Assembly (NCBI GenBank): GCA_013285945.1
Contig: JABDGP010000004.1
Location: 1-64,000 of the forward strand
Source of the DNA: Bacteroidota bacterium
GTDB lineage: Bacteria; Bacteroidota; Bacteroidia; Cytophagales; Cyclobacteriaceae
Length of the DNA: 64,000 nt
Direction: 5' to 3'
The notes beneath the pieces are model-generated. The model ran no database searches. It was not told the origin of the DNA and saw nothing but the letters and a program-made list of their open reading frames with translations. This document shows, piece by piece, positions 52,042 through 61,879 of the stretch (position 1 is the first letter of the stretch; every line of letters starts with the position of its first letter). Position numbers and translations under genes: made by a program.

Positions 52042-52641
52042 ATGGATCAAATGATTAATAGAAGGGATGCATTGAGGAAGACAGCATTGCTGATGGGTGC
52101 AGCCGTTTCAGCATCAACGGTAGCTGCGTTTTTGCAAAGCTGTAAGTCTACACCCGAGCTCAATTACAAACCAAGTTTCTTCACCGAAGATCAGGCTAGC
52201 CTTGTGAGTGAAGCAGCAGAAATTATTTTGCCTAAGACTGATACGCCTGGAGCTAAAGATGTCGGTGTACCCAGCTTTATTGACCGGCTGGTGAAAGACT
52301 GCTACAAGGAAGAAGACCAAAAGTTTTTTTTAGATGGTCTCCACGAATTTGATCAAAACGCAATCAAAGCTTTTGGCAACCGGTTTATAGAAGGAAGCCC
52401 TGAAGAGCAGTTAGGTTATTTGAAAAAGGTCCACGATGATGCTGTGGCAGCTGCAAAGAGTGACCCCAAGGCACCACGTCCGTTTATTTTGAAACTGAAG
52501 GAATTGACCATACTTGGCTATTTTGTATCTGAGCCTGGCGCTACCAAAGTGCTGCAATATGAAGCTGTGCCTGGTGCTTATAAAGGATGTATTCCGCTGA
52601 GCGAAGCTGGAAACGGTAAAGCTTGGGCAACCAATAGTTAG
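52042..52641 (+). CDS. Gluconate 2-dehydrogenase subunit 3-family protein (Tat signal and lipobox)
   Basis: MDQMINRRDALRKTALLMGAAVSASTVAAFLQSC; 5 bp after the GMC gene. Confidence 0.88.
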   Translation: MDQMINRRDALRKTALLMGAAVSASTVAAFLQSCKSTPELNYKPSFFTEDQASLVSEAAEIILPKTDTPGAKDVGVPSFIDRLVKDCYKEEDQKFFLDGLHEFDQNAIKAFGNRFIEGSPEEQLGYLKKVHDDAVAAAKSDPKAPRPFILKLKELTILGYFVSEPGATKVLQYEAVPGAYKGCIPLSEAGNGKAWATNS

Positions 52642-52674
52642 TCATTAGTGATAGTGAGATTTCTCTGAAATTTG

Positions 52675-52710
52675 AATCCCCTGTTTTCAACGGGGGATTT
52701 TTTATTTTTG
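52675..52710 (+). terminator. Rho-independent terminator after the GMC operon
   Basis: AATCCCCTGTT-TTC-AACGGGGGATT hairpin followed by T-rich tract. Confidence 0.8.
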
Positions 52711-52729
52711 AATTGACTAAATTGCCCGA

Positions 52730-53146
52730 ATGAAAAATTTAGTGTTTATAGTGGAAGACAGTCCGGTTCAGCAAAAAATGCTACAAGTACATTTTGAAGA
52801 GACGCTTGGCAATTATACGGTTCGAACATTCTCCAACCCCGATGATTTATTAGTTAACCTCAATCAAAAACCCTTTGCGATTGTGCTTGATCATTTTTTC
52901 GACAGCAAGTCTGATAAAACGGGATTATTTTACCTTAAAGAACTTAAGAAGAGTTATGGATCTATTCCGGTTATCTATCACACCACGCTCAATGACGACA
53001 GTGTTAAGAAAGAGGTAATGGATTTGGGTGCCGAACAATATATTTTGAAAGACTCTGCGTCACTGGTGCGCCTGCGTACGGCTTTGGATTCGCTTCACGA
53101 AAAACTATCTAAGAAAGGACTGTTGCAGCGTTTGTTCAGGAGATGA
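52730..53146 (+). CDS. Single-domain response regulator
   Basis: LVFIVEDSPVQQKML, phospho-acceptor Asp in FAIVLDHFF, YILKDSAS Lys. Confidence 0.9.
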   Translation: MKNLVFIVEDSPVQQKMLQVHFEETLGNYTVRTFSNPDDLLVNLNQKPFAIVLDHFFDSKSDKTGLFYLKELKKSYGSIPVIYHTTLNDDSVKKEVMDLGAEQYILKDSASLVRLRTALDSLHEKLSKKGLLQRLFRR

Positions 53147-55075
53147 TCAAACTGGTATAACTACATTAAAAGAACTTCCTTTTCCTTTTGCGCTTTCAAT
53201 AGTTAGTAGCCCGCCTGCTTTTTGTAGGTAATCGCGGCATAATGACAGCCCCAGTCCCGTACCTTTTTCCTGAATTGTTCCCGAAGTACTTACTGTAAAT
53301 CGATGATCGAGAAGAGATTGAATTGTGATGTCATCCATACCGATACCCTGATCTTTCACTTGTAACAGAATTGAATCCTCCGTTTGGGTAATAACAATAT
53401 CTATTCGCCCGCCTTCGTAGGAAAATTTTATCGCATTCGAAATCAAATTGCGTAACACCATATTCAGGATGTTGCGATCAAACTCAACTGTCACGATTTC
53501 GGCGCTGGTACTTTTGACTTCGATTTTTTTGTTTGCAGCAATGGTCTCAAACAACCGCATGTTCTCTTCGGTAAGTTGCTTCAAATCAAACTTTTCTTTT
53601 TGCAACCGAATTCCCTTTAGCTGACTGGCTGTCCAAAAAAGAATGTTTTCCACAAGCATACTTGTTTTGCCAAGATCACCTTCCAGCTGCTGCGCGAATC
53701 GGTTAAACTCTTCTTTGGTAATTAACCCTTTATTATAAACCTGTAAAATGCCCCGCAACGAATTAAGTGGACTCTTTATATCGTGAGACATCACTGAGAG
53801 CAGTCTATTCTTCACGGTATTGGCTGTGGTCAACTCTCCTGTGCGCTCTTCCACTGTTTTTTCAAGATTCTTATAGGACTTGGCGTAATGATTGGCAAGC
53901 AGGTAAACTTGAAAAAGTAAAAACACAAGCACGCCCAGTTCTACCATATAAGCGGACTTGATGTTGAGTGGGTAGAGCAATGAGTTTTTTAAGATTTCGG
54001 CTAAAATGAATGGAAACGAGGTGAGTACGCCAACTAAAATCACTCTTGCATCTTTGTTTCCGGCTCTCCACGCTCTGCTTATGGAGTACACAGCGTAAAC
54101 AAAGGAGAGCAGTAAGCACACATGGCAAACATCCAGTAATTTGCCGTAGATATGCTGTGGCGTGGTGATTACGGCGAGACAAAGAAATGAGGCTACGGTT
54201 ACAAAAAAAACAATAGGTTTTTTTGGTGAATGATCGATGAAGAGATGGTAGACATACAATGGGAAGAGCGCCACACTGGCATACACACCTATGAATTCTA
54301 TTTTTTTCCAGTACTCCATTGTAACCGTTGGAAACAAATTTGGAAGCAGGAAAGAACCACCGTGTACGATCATAGCGCGTAGTGCCACACCGAGACATAT
54401 TAATGCCAGCCAGAGGTAAGGCTTGCCACGATAATACACGAAATAGAGGATAAGCTGATAAATAAACATGGCGATAAGACTGCCGGCAAAAAAATTCTCA
54501 ACGCCATTCATTCGGTTCAGTGAAGAAACAATACCAGCCACGGTGTCGAGCCGGGGAGTTCCTGCCAACCCACCACTGAAGTAAGTAAAGTTCACCACCT
54601 GGATGACCAGCTCTGCTTCAACAACATTATCGGGAAGGGATATAGTTGTACTGGTGAGCTTGGGGGAATAAGTTTTTTGGTCTGTACTTACTACTCCGGT
54701 TTCTGTAATTAAAATACCGTTTACCCATATTTTGGCAGCCGAATTAATTGTAGGGAAATAAAGCACGAGGCTTTTTCTTTTTTCAGGCAAAATTAGCTTG
54801 AGCCTGTAGGTAGCAAATCCAATCGCCGGATAATTGCCTTGCCTGTTCCACGAGCCGGGTACACTCATCCATTGCGGATTTCGGCTCTTGTTGAAATCGG
54901 CGGGTTCAAGTAATTGATTCCAATAAAATTCCCATGTTCCTGAAAAACCATAGGCACCATCAACTTCAAAATTGTAATGAGATAGATCAAGAGTGCCTTG
55001 TTGAGCTTGCTGTGCAATGCCAGAAACGCTCAATGCAAAGAGAGAAATTGCCGTTATCCAAAAGGGGGCTTTCAC
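53147..55075 (-). CDS. 7TMR-DISM sensor histidine kinase
   Basis: N-terminal jelly-roll-like 7TMR-DISMED2 region with signal peptide, seven TM segments, H-box SVMSHDIKSPLNSL, NLISNAIKFSYEGG, DQGIGMDD, GTGLGLSL. Confidence 0.93.
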   Translation of the reverse strand: MKAPFWITAISLFALSVSGIAQQAQQGTLDLSHYNFEVDGAYGFSGTWEFYWNQLLEPADFNKSRNPQWMSVPGSWNRQGNYPAIGFATYRLKLILPEKRKSLVLYFPTINSAAKIWVNGILITETGVVSTDQKTYSPKLTSTTISLPDNVVEAELVIQVVNFTYFSGGLAGTPRLDTVAGIVSSLNRMNGVENFFAGSLIAMFIYQLILYFVYYRGKPYLWLALICLGVALRAMIVHGGSFLLPNLFPTVTMEYWKKIEFIGVYASVALFPLYVYHLFIDHSPKKPIVFFVTVASFLCLAVITTPQHIYGKLLDVCHVCLLLSFVYAVYSISRAWRAGNKDARVILVGVLTSFPFILAEILKNSLLYPLNIKSAYMVELGVLVFLLFQVYLLANHYAKSYKNLEKTVEERTGELTTANTVKNRLLSVMSHDIKSPLNSLRGILQVYNKGLITKEEFNRFAQQLEGDLGKTSMLVENILFWTASQLKGIRLQKEKFDLKQLTEENMRLFETIAANKKIEVKSTSAEIVTVEFDRNILNMVLRNLISNAIKFSYEGGRIDIVITQTEDSILLQVKDQGIGMDDITIQSLLDHRFTVSTSGTIQEKGTGLGLSLCRDYLQKAGGLLTIESAKGKGSSFNVVIPV

Positions 55076-55242
55076 ATACCAAACATAGAGAGAATTGAAT
55101 TATAAAATAATTGAGTTGCTGGCAAAAAAGTACAGCATCGTAGAGAGCCATACATTATAAATTTACGCCAATAGCACTCATTTTCATTTTGAATTGAGCG
55201 GCCGTTGATCGTACTTAGTAGCTCATCAATGATGTTTTTTGT

Positions 55243-56772
55243 ATGTCTGTTTTAGCTCATCCCGGCAAATCCCTACGTGCAGTAATTGCAGCATCATCGG
55301 TAGGCACCCTTATCGAATGGTATGATTTTTACATTTTTGGAAGCTTGTCTACGGTTTTATCACAACAATTTTTTCCAAAAGGAAACCCAACAGCAGCTTT
55401 CCTGTCTACGCTTGCGTTTTTTGCAGCGGGCTTTGTAGTCAGGCCATTTGGCGCCTTGGTTTTTGGGAGGCTGGGCGACAAGGTAGGGCGTAAGCATACG
55501 TTTTTGGTTACACTAATTCTCATGGGTGGCTCTACATTTCTTATTGGGCTGGTGCCGGGTTACGGCACTATTGGTTTGTTTGCCCCGCTGATAGTTTTGC
55601 TGCTGCGATTTGTTCAGGGATTGGCATTGGGTGGTGAATATGGAGGGGCGGCCACGTATGTAGCTGAACATGCCCCAAATGATCAGCGCGGTTTTTATAC
55701 GAGTTTTATTCAAACTACTGCAACACTTGGGTTGTTTGTTTCACTCGGTGTGATATTGTCCGTGCGTCAATCTATGGAAGCGGATGCATTCAATACGTGG
55801 GGCTGGCGTATTCCTTTTTTAGCTTCCGCAATATTGGTCGCTATTTCGGTTTATATCCGGCTACGTATGGAAGAGTCTCCCTTGTTTGCAAAAATCAAGG
55901 CCGAGGGAAAACTTTCTAAAAATCCTATTAAGGAAAGTTTCGGAAAGAAAGAAAATCTAAAGCTGGTGCTGCTTGCATTGTTCGGTGCTGCGGCTGGCCA
56001 GGGAGTAGTTTGGTATACGGGGCAATTTTATGCGTTGTCATTTATACAGAAGACATGCAATATTGAATTTGTTCAGTCAAACTATATTATCGCTACTGCA
56101 TTGGCTGTAGGCACACCATTGTTTATTTTCTTTGGCTGGTGGAGCGACCGCGTTGGAAGAAAATACATAATGATGACAGGATTGATTCTTGGCGTTGTGT
56201 TGTATCGCCCGATCTACCAGAAAATGTATGCGCTGACTGACATCACAAAGAAGGCTGAGATAGAAAGCTCGCGGAGCATAGAACATCTAACCTCTTTCAC
56301 CAACTCAGGTGATACGGTTGTGACCACTTCGATGAAAAAACTCTTTTCAGATGCAACTGTTCAGGCAGAAATAAAGAAAAAGATTTCAGCTAAAGACCAT
56401 TCTTCCTCCGAAGAAACAAAAAAGGAAACAACACTGGCGGGCTCAAACTATTGGTGGATGGTAGGCTTGATTGCAATACAAGTAATTTTTGTAACGATGG
56501 TGTACGGGCCTATTGCAGCCTTTTTGGTGGAGTTATTCCCAACCAAAATAAGATATACATCGATGTCGCTGCCATATCATATCGGCAATGGAATTTTTGG
56601 CGGGCTCACTCCATTGATCGCAACTAGTCTTTATGAGTATAGTAAAACGGATTCCAACCCCTCGGGCGATCCAATTGCCGGGCTTTGGTACCCGATCATC
56701 GTGGCAGGAGTTTGTTTTGTCGTGGGAATGATATTTTTAAGTAATAGGAAACCAGTGGAAGTAACTGAATAA
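55243..56772 (+). CDS. MFS transporter, metabolite:H+ symporter (MHS)-type
   Basis: GTLIEWYDFYIFGSLSTVLSQQFFP, GRLGDKVGRKHTFLVTLILMGGSTFLIGLVPGYGTIG. Confidence 0.92.
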   Translation: MSVLAHPGKSLRAVIAASSVGTLIEWYDFYIFGSLSTVLSQQFFPKGNPTAAFLSTLAFFAAGFVVRPFGALVFGRLGDKVGRKHTFLVTLILMGGSTFLIGLVPGYGTIGLFAPLIVLLLRFVQGLALGGEYGGAATYVAEHAPNDQRGFYTSFIQTTATLGLFVSLGVILSVRQSMEADAFNTWGWRIPFLASAILVAISVYIRLRMEESPLFAKIKAEGKLSKNPIKESFGKKENLKLVLLALFGAAAGQGVVWYTGQFYALSFIQKTCNIEFVQSNYIIATALAVGTPLFIFFGWWSDRVGRKYIMMTGLILGVVLYRPIYQKMYALTDITKKAEIESSRSIEHLTSFTNSGDTVVTTSMKKLFSDATVQAEIKKKISAKDHSSSEETKKETTLAGSNYWWMVGLIAIQVIFVTMVYGPIAAFLVELFPTKIRYTSMSLPYHIGNGIFGGLTPLIATSLYEYSKTDSNPSGDPIAGLWYPIIVAGVCFVVGMIFLSNRKPVEVTE

Positions 56773-56800
56773 TAACTGTGTTTATTTTAAACACTCGCTT

Positions 56801-57868
56801 ATGAAATCTAAGACCCAATTTGCCACATGCCTGTTATTATTTTTATTGCTGTCATGCAAAAAGGATAGTGTGACACCACCTCTTTCAGGAGTATTTGTTG
56901 GTGGTTATGAACTAAAGTCCAGCAGTGGCGCTGGTGGTTTTGGTGTCTCTTCGTACAATAACGCAAAATATTGGTCCAATAGTAAGGAAGTCAGTTCTTC
57001 GGAATCCTCAACAGCATTAGGATCTGCAGCTCAATCGGTCTTCGTTTATGGTTCAGATATATATACAGCAGGAAATGAACAAACTTCCAGTTTGAGTTCA
57101 AATGCTAAGTATTGGCAAAATGGTGTTGAGGTTAGCTTAACTACCGGAACTCATACCTCAACGGCGCAAGCAATTTATGTTGATGCTGCTGGTGTGTATG
57201 TAGCCGGCACAGAGAATGATGGACTCTATGGAGCTCCAGTTGCGAAGTATTGGAAAAATGGAACGGCAACAAGTATGACAGATGGCACCCTTTCGTCTAG
57301 TGCAGAATCAATATTTGTTTCCGGTAATGATGTTTATGTATCCGGGAACATCGAAACAATAAATGATTATATCATTGCTGCATATTGGAAAAACGGAGGC
57401 CTGGTGAATCTTGGTGTTGATGGGACTAACTCTGATGCGAAATCAATTTTTATTGCAGATGCTGAAGTTCATGCCGCCGGAATAGAACTTACAGCAGATC
57501 TTATGAGCTCCATTGCCACCTATTGGAAAGATGGTGTTAAGACAAGTCTCACTTCGGGTGCAACGGTGGCGGGTGCAACATCAGTTTTTGTTTCAGGATC
57601 GGATGTTTACGTAGCGGGATATGAAACAAATGCTGCAGGAAACCGGGTAGCTAAATATTGGAAAAATGGTGTCGAGGTTGTGCTTTCTGATGGAACACAC
57701 ACTGCAATGGCAAATTCAATTTTTGTTTCAGGTAGCGATGTGTACGTGGCTGGCCGTGAAATAAACTCTGCCTACATTGGAGTAGCTAAATATTGGAAAA
57801 ACGGGACTTCGATTAGCCTGACTGACGGGACTTTAGATGCCGCAGGCAATTCGATTTTTGTTAAATAA
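56801..57868 (+). CDS. Lipoprotein of ~47-aa tandem repeats, putative beta-propeller
   Basis: Lipobox LLLSC; repeats AKYWKNG.xxSLTDGTxxSxAxSIFVSGSDVYVAGxE. Confidence 0.75.
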   Translation: MKSKTQFATCLLLFLLLSCKKDSVTPPLSGVFVGGYELKSSSGAGGFGVSSYNNAKYWSNSKEVSSSESSTALGSAAQSVFVYGSDIYTAGNEQTSSLSSNAKYWQNGVEVSLTTGTHTSTAQAIYVDAAGVYVAGTENDGLYGAPVAKYWKNGTATSMTDGTLSSSAESIFVSGNDVYVSGNIETINDYIIAAYWKNGGLVNLGVDGTNSDAKSIFIADAEVHAAGIELTADLMSSIATYWKDGVKTSLTSGATVAGATSVFVSGSDVYVAGYETNAAGNRVAKYWKNGVEVVLSDGTHTAMANSIFVSGSDVYVAGREINSAYIGVAKYWKNGTSISLTDGTLDAAGNSIFVK

Positions 57869-57887
57869 AATATCCTTGAGTGGCAAA

Positions 57888-57921
57888 AAAGGCAACTATC
57901 CCTAAGAATAGTTGCCTTTCT
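57888..57921. terminator. Bidirectional-type hairpin terminator between convergent genes
   Basis: AAAGGCAACTAT (57888-57899) / ATAGTTGCCTTT (57908-57919), 12-bp perfect stem, flanked by A- and T-rich ends. Confidence 0.8.
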
Positions 57922-57930
57922 TACTTACGC

Positions 57931-59130
57931 CTAAGGCTTCTTATCGGGGTTAAGCAATTTTACTCCCAGAATACTTTCCAGTAATGAAGCATCTTTGTTT
58001 CCTCCACCGCCATTCATGTAAGTAGTAGGTAAAACAATTTTAGAGAGAGCTTCGGCTACACCAATTTTTGTGTCTTTATCAAATTGAGCGCGCTCCTGAG
58101 GAGTCAAGCCAGCAGTAACCAATCGGGTGTTTGCATATGCTTTTGCATCAGCATCTGTTTTTACTTTTTGGGAAGATAGCAACGCCGTCTGTGCTTCAAG
58201 AGCTGCTACCTCTTTCTCTTGCTGCGCCTGAGTTATGGCCTGAGCCTTGATTACTTCCTGTTCCCATTTCGCTTTTGCGGCCGCGGCTTTTCCTTGCAAT
58301 TCGGTAGTAATAGCATCTTGCTCTGCTTTTTTAGAATTGGCGATAGCCGTTTGCACTTGCATATAAGCTTGTTGCTGCACTTTGATTTGATTCTCTACAT
58401 CAGAGTCATAATCAATTGAATTCAAAGCCAAACCTTGCAAATCAACACCATAAATTTTTACACTTGATACTTCCTGTCGCATCGGCAAGCCTTTTTCATC
58501 CTGAACAATTTTAACAACAGTTATCGTTTTGTCGGTGTTCATTAAATCATCGTGAACTTTAATATCTTCTTGTTTGGTACGATAGACTCCGTTAATCGAT
58601 TGATCTTCGATATAGGAAAGCAAATCGTTTCTTTTTTCAGCCGACGATTCTTTTGATGACATCAATGGCCCCGTCATAAAGACCGCTTTGGTTACTACCT
58701 GACGGATCAATTGCTGCTCTATGGCATCTTGCGAACCAAAGTCGGTGTGAAGTTTTAATGTAGCTTTTTCATTCACCGGCATGTACCAGCGAACCGAACC
58801 TGAAATCTGAGCGTGACCCCCATCATTAAATCTAATTTTGATGGACTGATCTTCATTAACGTTATTTTTCCCTTCATCTTTTTTAATACTAAACCAAAAC
58901 TGGTTAGACTTTTTATAATGTGTGGCTGTCCCAAAATTTTGTAAAACCGGCCCTGGAGTAGAGTAAATTGAGATTTTACCAGAGAATGCACTTTGAATGA
59001 TAACGATCTCGGAGTTGTCTACATTCTCAATTAGTTTTCCCGAGAACAAAATGAAAATGAGCAAGAGAAACCCTAAACCGATCATAAGAATTTTCCTCGA
59101 ATTAAGTGAAGGAATAGTTACGCCTTGCAA
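57931..59130 (-). CDS. SPFH/band-7 domain membrane protein
   Basis: N-terminal TM, SPFH-like region, then A/Q/E-rich coiled coil QQQAYMQVQTAIANSKKAEQDAITTELQGKAAAAKAKWEQEVIKAQAITQAQQEKEVAALEAQ. Confidence 0.85.
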   Translation of the reverse strand: MQGVTIPSLNSRKILMIGLGFLLLIFILFSGKLIENVDNSEIVIIQSAFSGKISIYSTPGPVLQNFGTATHYKKSNQFWFSIKKDEGKNNVNEDQSIKIRFNDGGHAQISGSVRWYMPVNEKATLKLHTDFGSQDAIEQQLIRQVVTKAVFMTGPLMSSKESSAEKRNDLLSYIEDQSINGVYRTKQEDIKVHDDLMNTDKTITVVKIVQDEKGLPMRQEVSSVKIYGVDLQGLALNSIDYDSDVENQIKVQQQAYMQVQTAIANSKKAEQDAITTELQGKAAAAKAKWEQEVIKAQAITQAQQEKEVAALEAQTALLSSQKVKTDADAKAYANTRLVTAGLTPQERAQFDKDTKIGVAEALSKIVLPTTYMNGGGGNKDASLLESILGVKLLNPDKKP

Positions 59131-59426
59131 TGGGTTACGCTATAGGGTGAAAATTTAGATTGTTTACTTGTTAAAGAATGTTCCGCCTCTTCGTTGAGTT
59201 GCCCACTAGATTTGGAGTCAGCATTTATATTGTCGTGCGTACTTTCCTCTTCAGCAATTTTTCTCTCTGCCTTAGGTAGCTCACCCTCGTAGCTGACAGA
59301 CTGCTCTTTCTTCTTTTTGCGGAAAGAATTGAGAAGAGGCTTCCCGGCAATTAGCGGGTAGAAAAACTCCGTGATCGAGATTAATACGATAGCTGGTAAT
59401 ACTAAGAATTCAAAAATTGCCCACAT
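59118..59426 (-). CDS. Small membrane protein, partner of the SPFH protein
   Basis: MWAIFEFLVLPAIVLISITEFFYPLIAG TM plus charged tail; overlaps the SPFH ORF start by 13 nt. Confidence 0.65.
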   Translation of the reverse strand: MWAIFEFLVLPAIVLISITEFFYPLIAGKPLLNSFRKKKKEQSVSYEGELPKAERKIAEEESTHDNINADSKSSGQLNEEAEHSLTSKQSKFSPYSVTHCKA

Positions 59427-59558
59427 AGATTTTAGATTTAGGTGAAAGCGCCCAAAGTAGGACAATTCCACTGCGCCACTTATTCAAATGAGTAAACAGC
59501 TATTCTAATTTATTCATACCTTCAAATTCTTAGGAGTAAATAGTATTTTTAATCTGGC

Positions 59559-61871
59559 ATGGCAAAAAAATCAACGTGGACAACCATCGGCAAACGGAAG
59601 ATTGAGCTTTCCAATCTGGAGAAAGTCCTGTTCCCGGAAGATGGCGTAGTCAAAGCCGAAATAATAGAATACTATCTCAAGATTGCTCCCACATTATTAA
59701 CGCATGTAAAAGGCCGAGCACTTACGCTGATCCGTTTCCCCGATGGTGTAGGTGGCGAAATGTTTTACCAGAAGAATCGCCCCGAGTGGGCACCCGATTG
59801 GATTGAGTTTGAAGTTTTAGGTAAGGAAAAGAAGGATTATATCATCGCGACAGAGCCTGCATCATTGGTATGGCTTGCCAATCTTGCCGCACTCGAACTT
59901 CATCAGCTTCATAGCCGCAAACCCAATTATGAGTTTCCCGATTATATGGTCTTCGATCTTGATCCCCCCGAAGGCTATACGTTTTCAAAAATAACAGAGC
60001 TTGCTTTTGATTTGAAAACACACGTAGAAAGTTTTGGCTACACTGCTTTTGTGAAAACAACCGGAGGGAAAGGTGTTCATATCTGCTGCCCGCTTGAGCC
60101 GAAGGCAGATTTTCATGCCGTGTTTGAGGCAGCACAAATGATTGCTCAGCCTTTCGTTGATAAGAATACATCTACTACTACACTTCACATCAAAAAAGAA
60201 GCGCGCAAAGGAAGGGTGTTGATCGATATTTATCGTATTCGTTCCGGACAAAGCATTGTATCGCCATACAGTTTGCGCGGAAGAAACGGTGCCCCGGTTT
60301 CTATGCCGCTGTCGTGGGACGAACTTTCGAAATTAAAAGACCCGAAGGAATATAATATCAATAACGCGGTAGAAAAAGTATTGCGCGATGGCGATGCATG
60401 GGAAGGGATGGACGCTTATTCGGTAGAGATTCATACACAACGGAAGAAAGTTGTAGCGAAAGAATTGCCGGTTTCAAAGAAAAGAAAGACGCCTGAGCAA
60501 CTGGAGTCGTACGAGAAGAAGCGCGACTTCAAAAAGACTACTGAACCCAAACCTCAGATCGATATCAGCGGCGGAAATAATTTTGTAGTACACAGGCATC
60601 ATGCCACCAATTTGCATTATGATCTTAGGCTCGAACAAGATGGCGTGTTGAAATCGTGGGCTGTGCCACGCGGCCTGCCTCCGCATCCGGGTGTGAAGCG
60701 GCTGGCAGTGCAAACAGAAGACCACCCCATGAAGTATCTTACCTTCGATGGTAAAATCCCCAAAGGTCAATATGGTGGTGGCGACATGTGGATTTATGCA
60801 CTGGGAAAATACCAGATCACCAAAGACAAGAAAGACGGATTTTATTTTCGCCTTAGCAGCAAAGAAATTTCCGGCGAATACCGGATTTATAAAATCAAGA
60901 ACAAAGAGTTTTTGCTAGAGCGTGTGGACGAACCGCAATTCAATTATCTACACAGCGACATCGAGCCGATGCTTTCTGCCAGCGCCGACAAGCCTCCGCT
61001 CAACGATGACTATCTCTATGAAGTGAAGTGGGATGGCATCCGTGCGCTGGTATATCTTGAAGACGGACAGGTGCGCATCACCAGTCGCAACAAAAACAAT
61101 ATCACCAAACAGTTTCCCGAGTTGCTCGATGCAAAATCATTTCGTGCCAACTGCGGTGTGTTTGATGCCGAGATTGTTTGCCTCGACAAAACCGGCAAGC
61201 CTGAGTTTAAAAGAGTAATCAACCGCTTACAGACTTCCGGCGATTCTAATATTCAGAAGCTCAGCAAAACCAATCCGTCGTACTGTTACATCTTTGATTG
61301 CCTTTACCTTGATGGAAGAAGTTTGGTAAATGAGCCGCTTACAAAACGCAGAGAGTGGTTGAAAGATGCGGTGCACACCAACAAAGCCTATCGCATCAGC
61401 GACATAGAAGACGACGGCCAACTCTTGCTTGATGCAGCCCGTGCACATGCACTCGAAGGCATCATGGCCAAGCGCAAAGACAGCAAGTACCTGCCCGGCA
61501 AGCGCACCGATGCGTGGGTGAAAATAAAAATCCGCAACACGAGCGAGGTCGTGATCATCGGCTATAATCCCGGCAAGGGCAATCGCGCCAGCGCCTTTGG
61601 CGGACTGCATATAGCCGAGCGCGATGGCGATAACTTAACCTACCGCGGCAAGGTGGGTACCGGCTTTGACGATGCCACACTCAAAGAAATATTTGCCGAC
61701 ATCAAAAAACTGGAAGAGATAAAAAAGCCCATCCCTCAAAAAACACTGGACGACAAAACGAGCAAGTGGGTAGAGCCCAAACTGATTGCCGAAGTCACCT
61801 ACGCCTCACTCACCCCCGACAAAATCTTCCGCGAGCCTGTGTTTGTAAGGATGAGACCGGATTTGGGTTAA
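59559..61871 (+). CDS. ligD: Multifunctional DNA ligase D (polymerase - 3'-phosphoesterase - ATP-dependent ligase)
   Basis: POL: IELSNLEKVLFPEDGVVKAEIIEYYLKIAPTLLTHVKGRALTLIRFPDG; PE: FVVHRHHATNLHYDLRLEQDGVLKSWAVPRG; LIG: YEVKWDGIRALVYL nucleotidyl-Lys motif and EGIMAKRKDSKYLPGKRTDAWVKIK. Confidence 0.96.
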   Translation: MAKKSTWTTIGKRKIELSNLEKVLFPEDGVVKAEIIEYYLKIAPTLLTHVKGRALTLIRFPDGVGGEMFYQKNRPEWAPDWIEFEVLGKEKKDYIIATEPASLVWLANLAALELHQLHSRKPNYEFPDYMVFDLDPPEGYTFSKITELAFDLKTHVESFGYTAFVKTTGGKGVHICCPLEPKADFHAVFEAAQMIAQPFVDKNTSTTTLHIKKEARKGRVLIDIYRIRSGQSIVSPYSLRGRNGAPVSMPLSWDELSKLKDPKEYNINNAVEKVLRDGDAWEGMDAYSVEIHTQRKKVVAKELPVSKKRKTPEQLESYEKKRDFKKTTEPKPQIDISGGNNFVVHRHHATNLHYDLRLEQDGVLKSWAVPRGLPPHPGVKRLAVQTEDHPMKYLTFDGKIPKGQYGGGDMWIYALGKYQITKDKKDGFYFRLSSKEISGEYRIYKIKNKEFLLERVDEPQFNYLHSDIEPMLSASADKPPLNDDYLYEVKWDGIRALVYLEDGQVRITSRNKNNITKQFPELLDAKSFRANCGVFDAEIVCLDKTGKPEFKRVINRLQTSGDSNIQKLSKTNPSYCYIFDCLYLDGRSLVNEPLTKRREWLKDAVHTNKAYRISDIEDDGQLLLDAARAHALEGIMAKRKDSKYLPGKRTDAWVKIKIRNTSEVVIIGYNPGKGNRASAFGGLHIAERDGDNLTYRGKVGTGFDDATLKEIFADIKKLEEIKKPIPQKTLDDKTSKWVEPKLIAEVTYASLTPDKIFREPVFVRMRPDLG

Positions 61872-61879
61872 TGAAAAGT

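Noticed and set aside
56963-57865. DNA-level tandem repeats considered as a CRISPR-like or satellite array
   Set aside because: Repeats are in frame, diverged at DNA level, and explained by protein repeats in one ORF.
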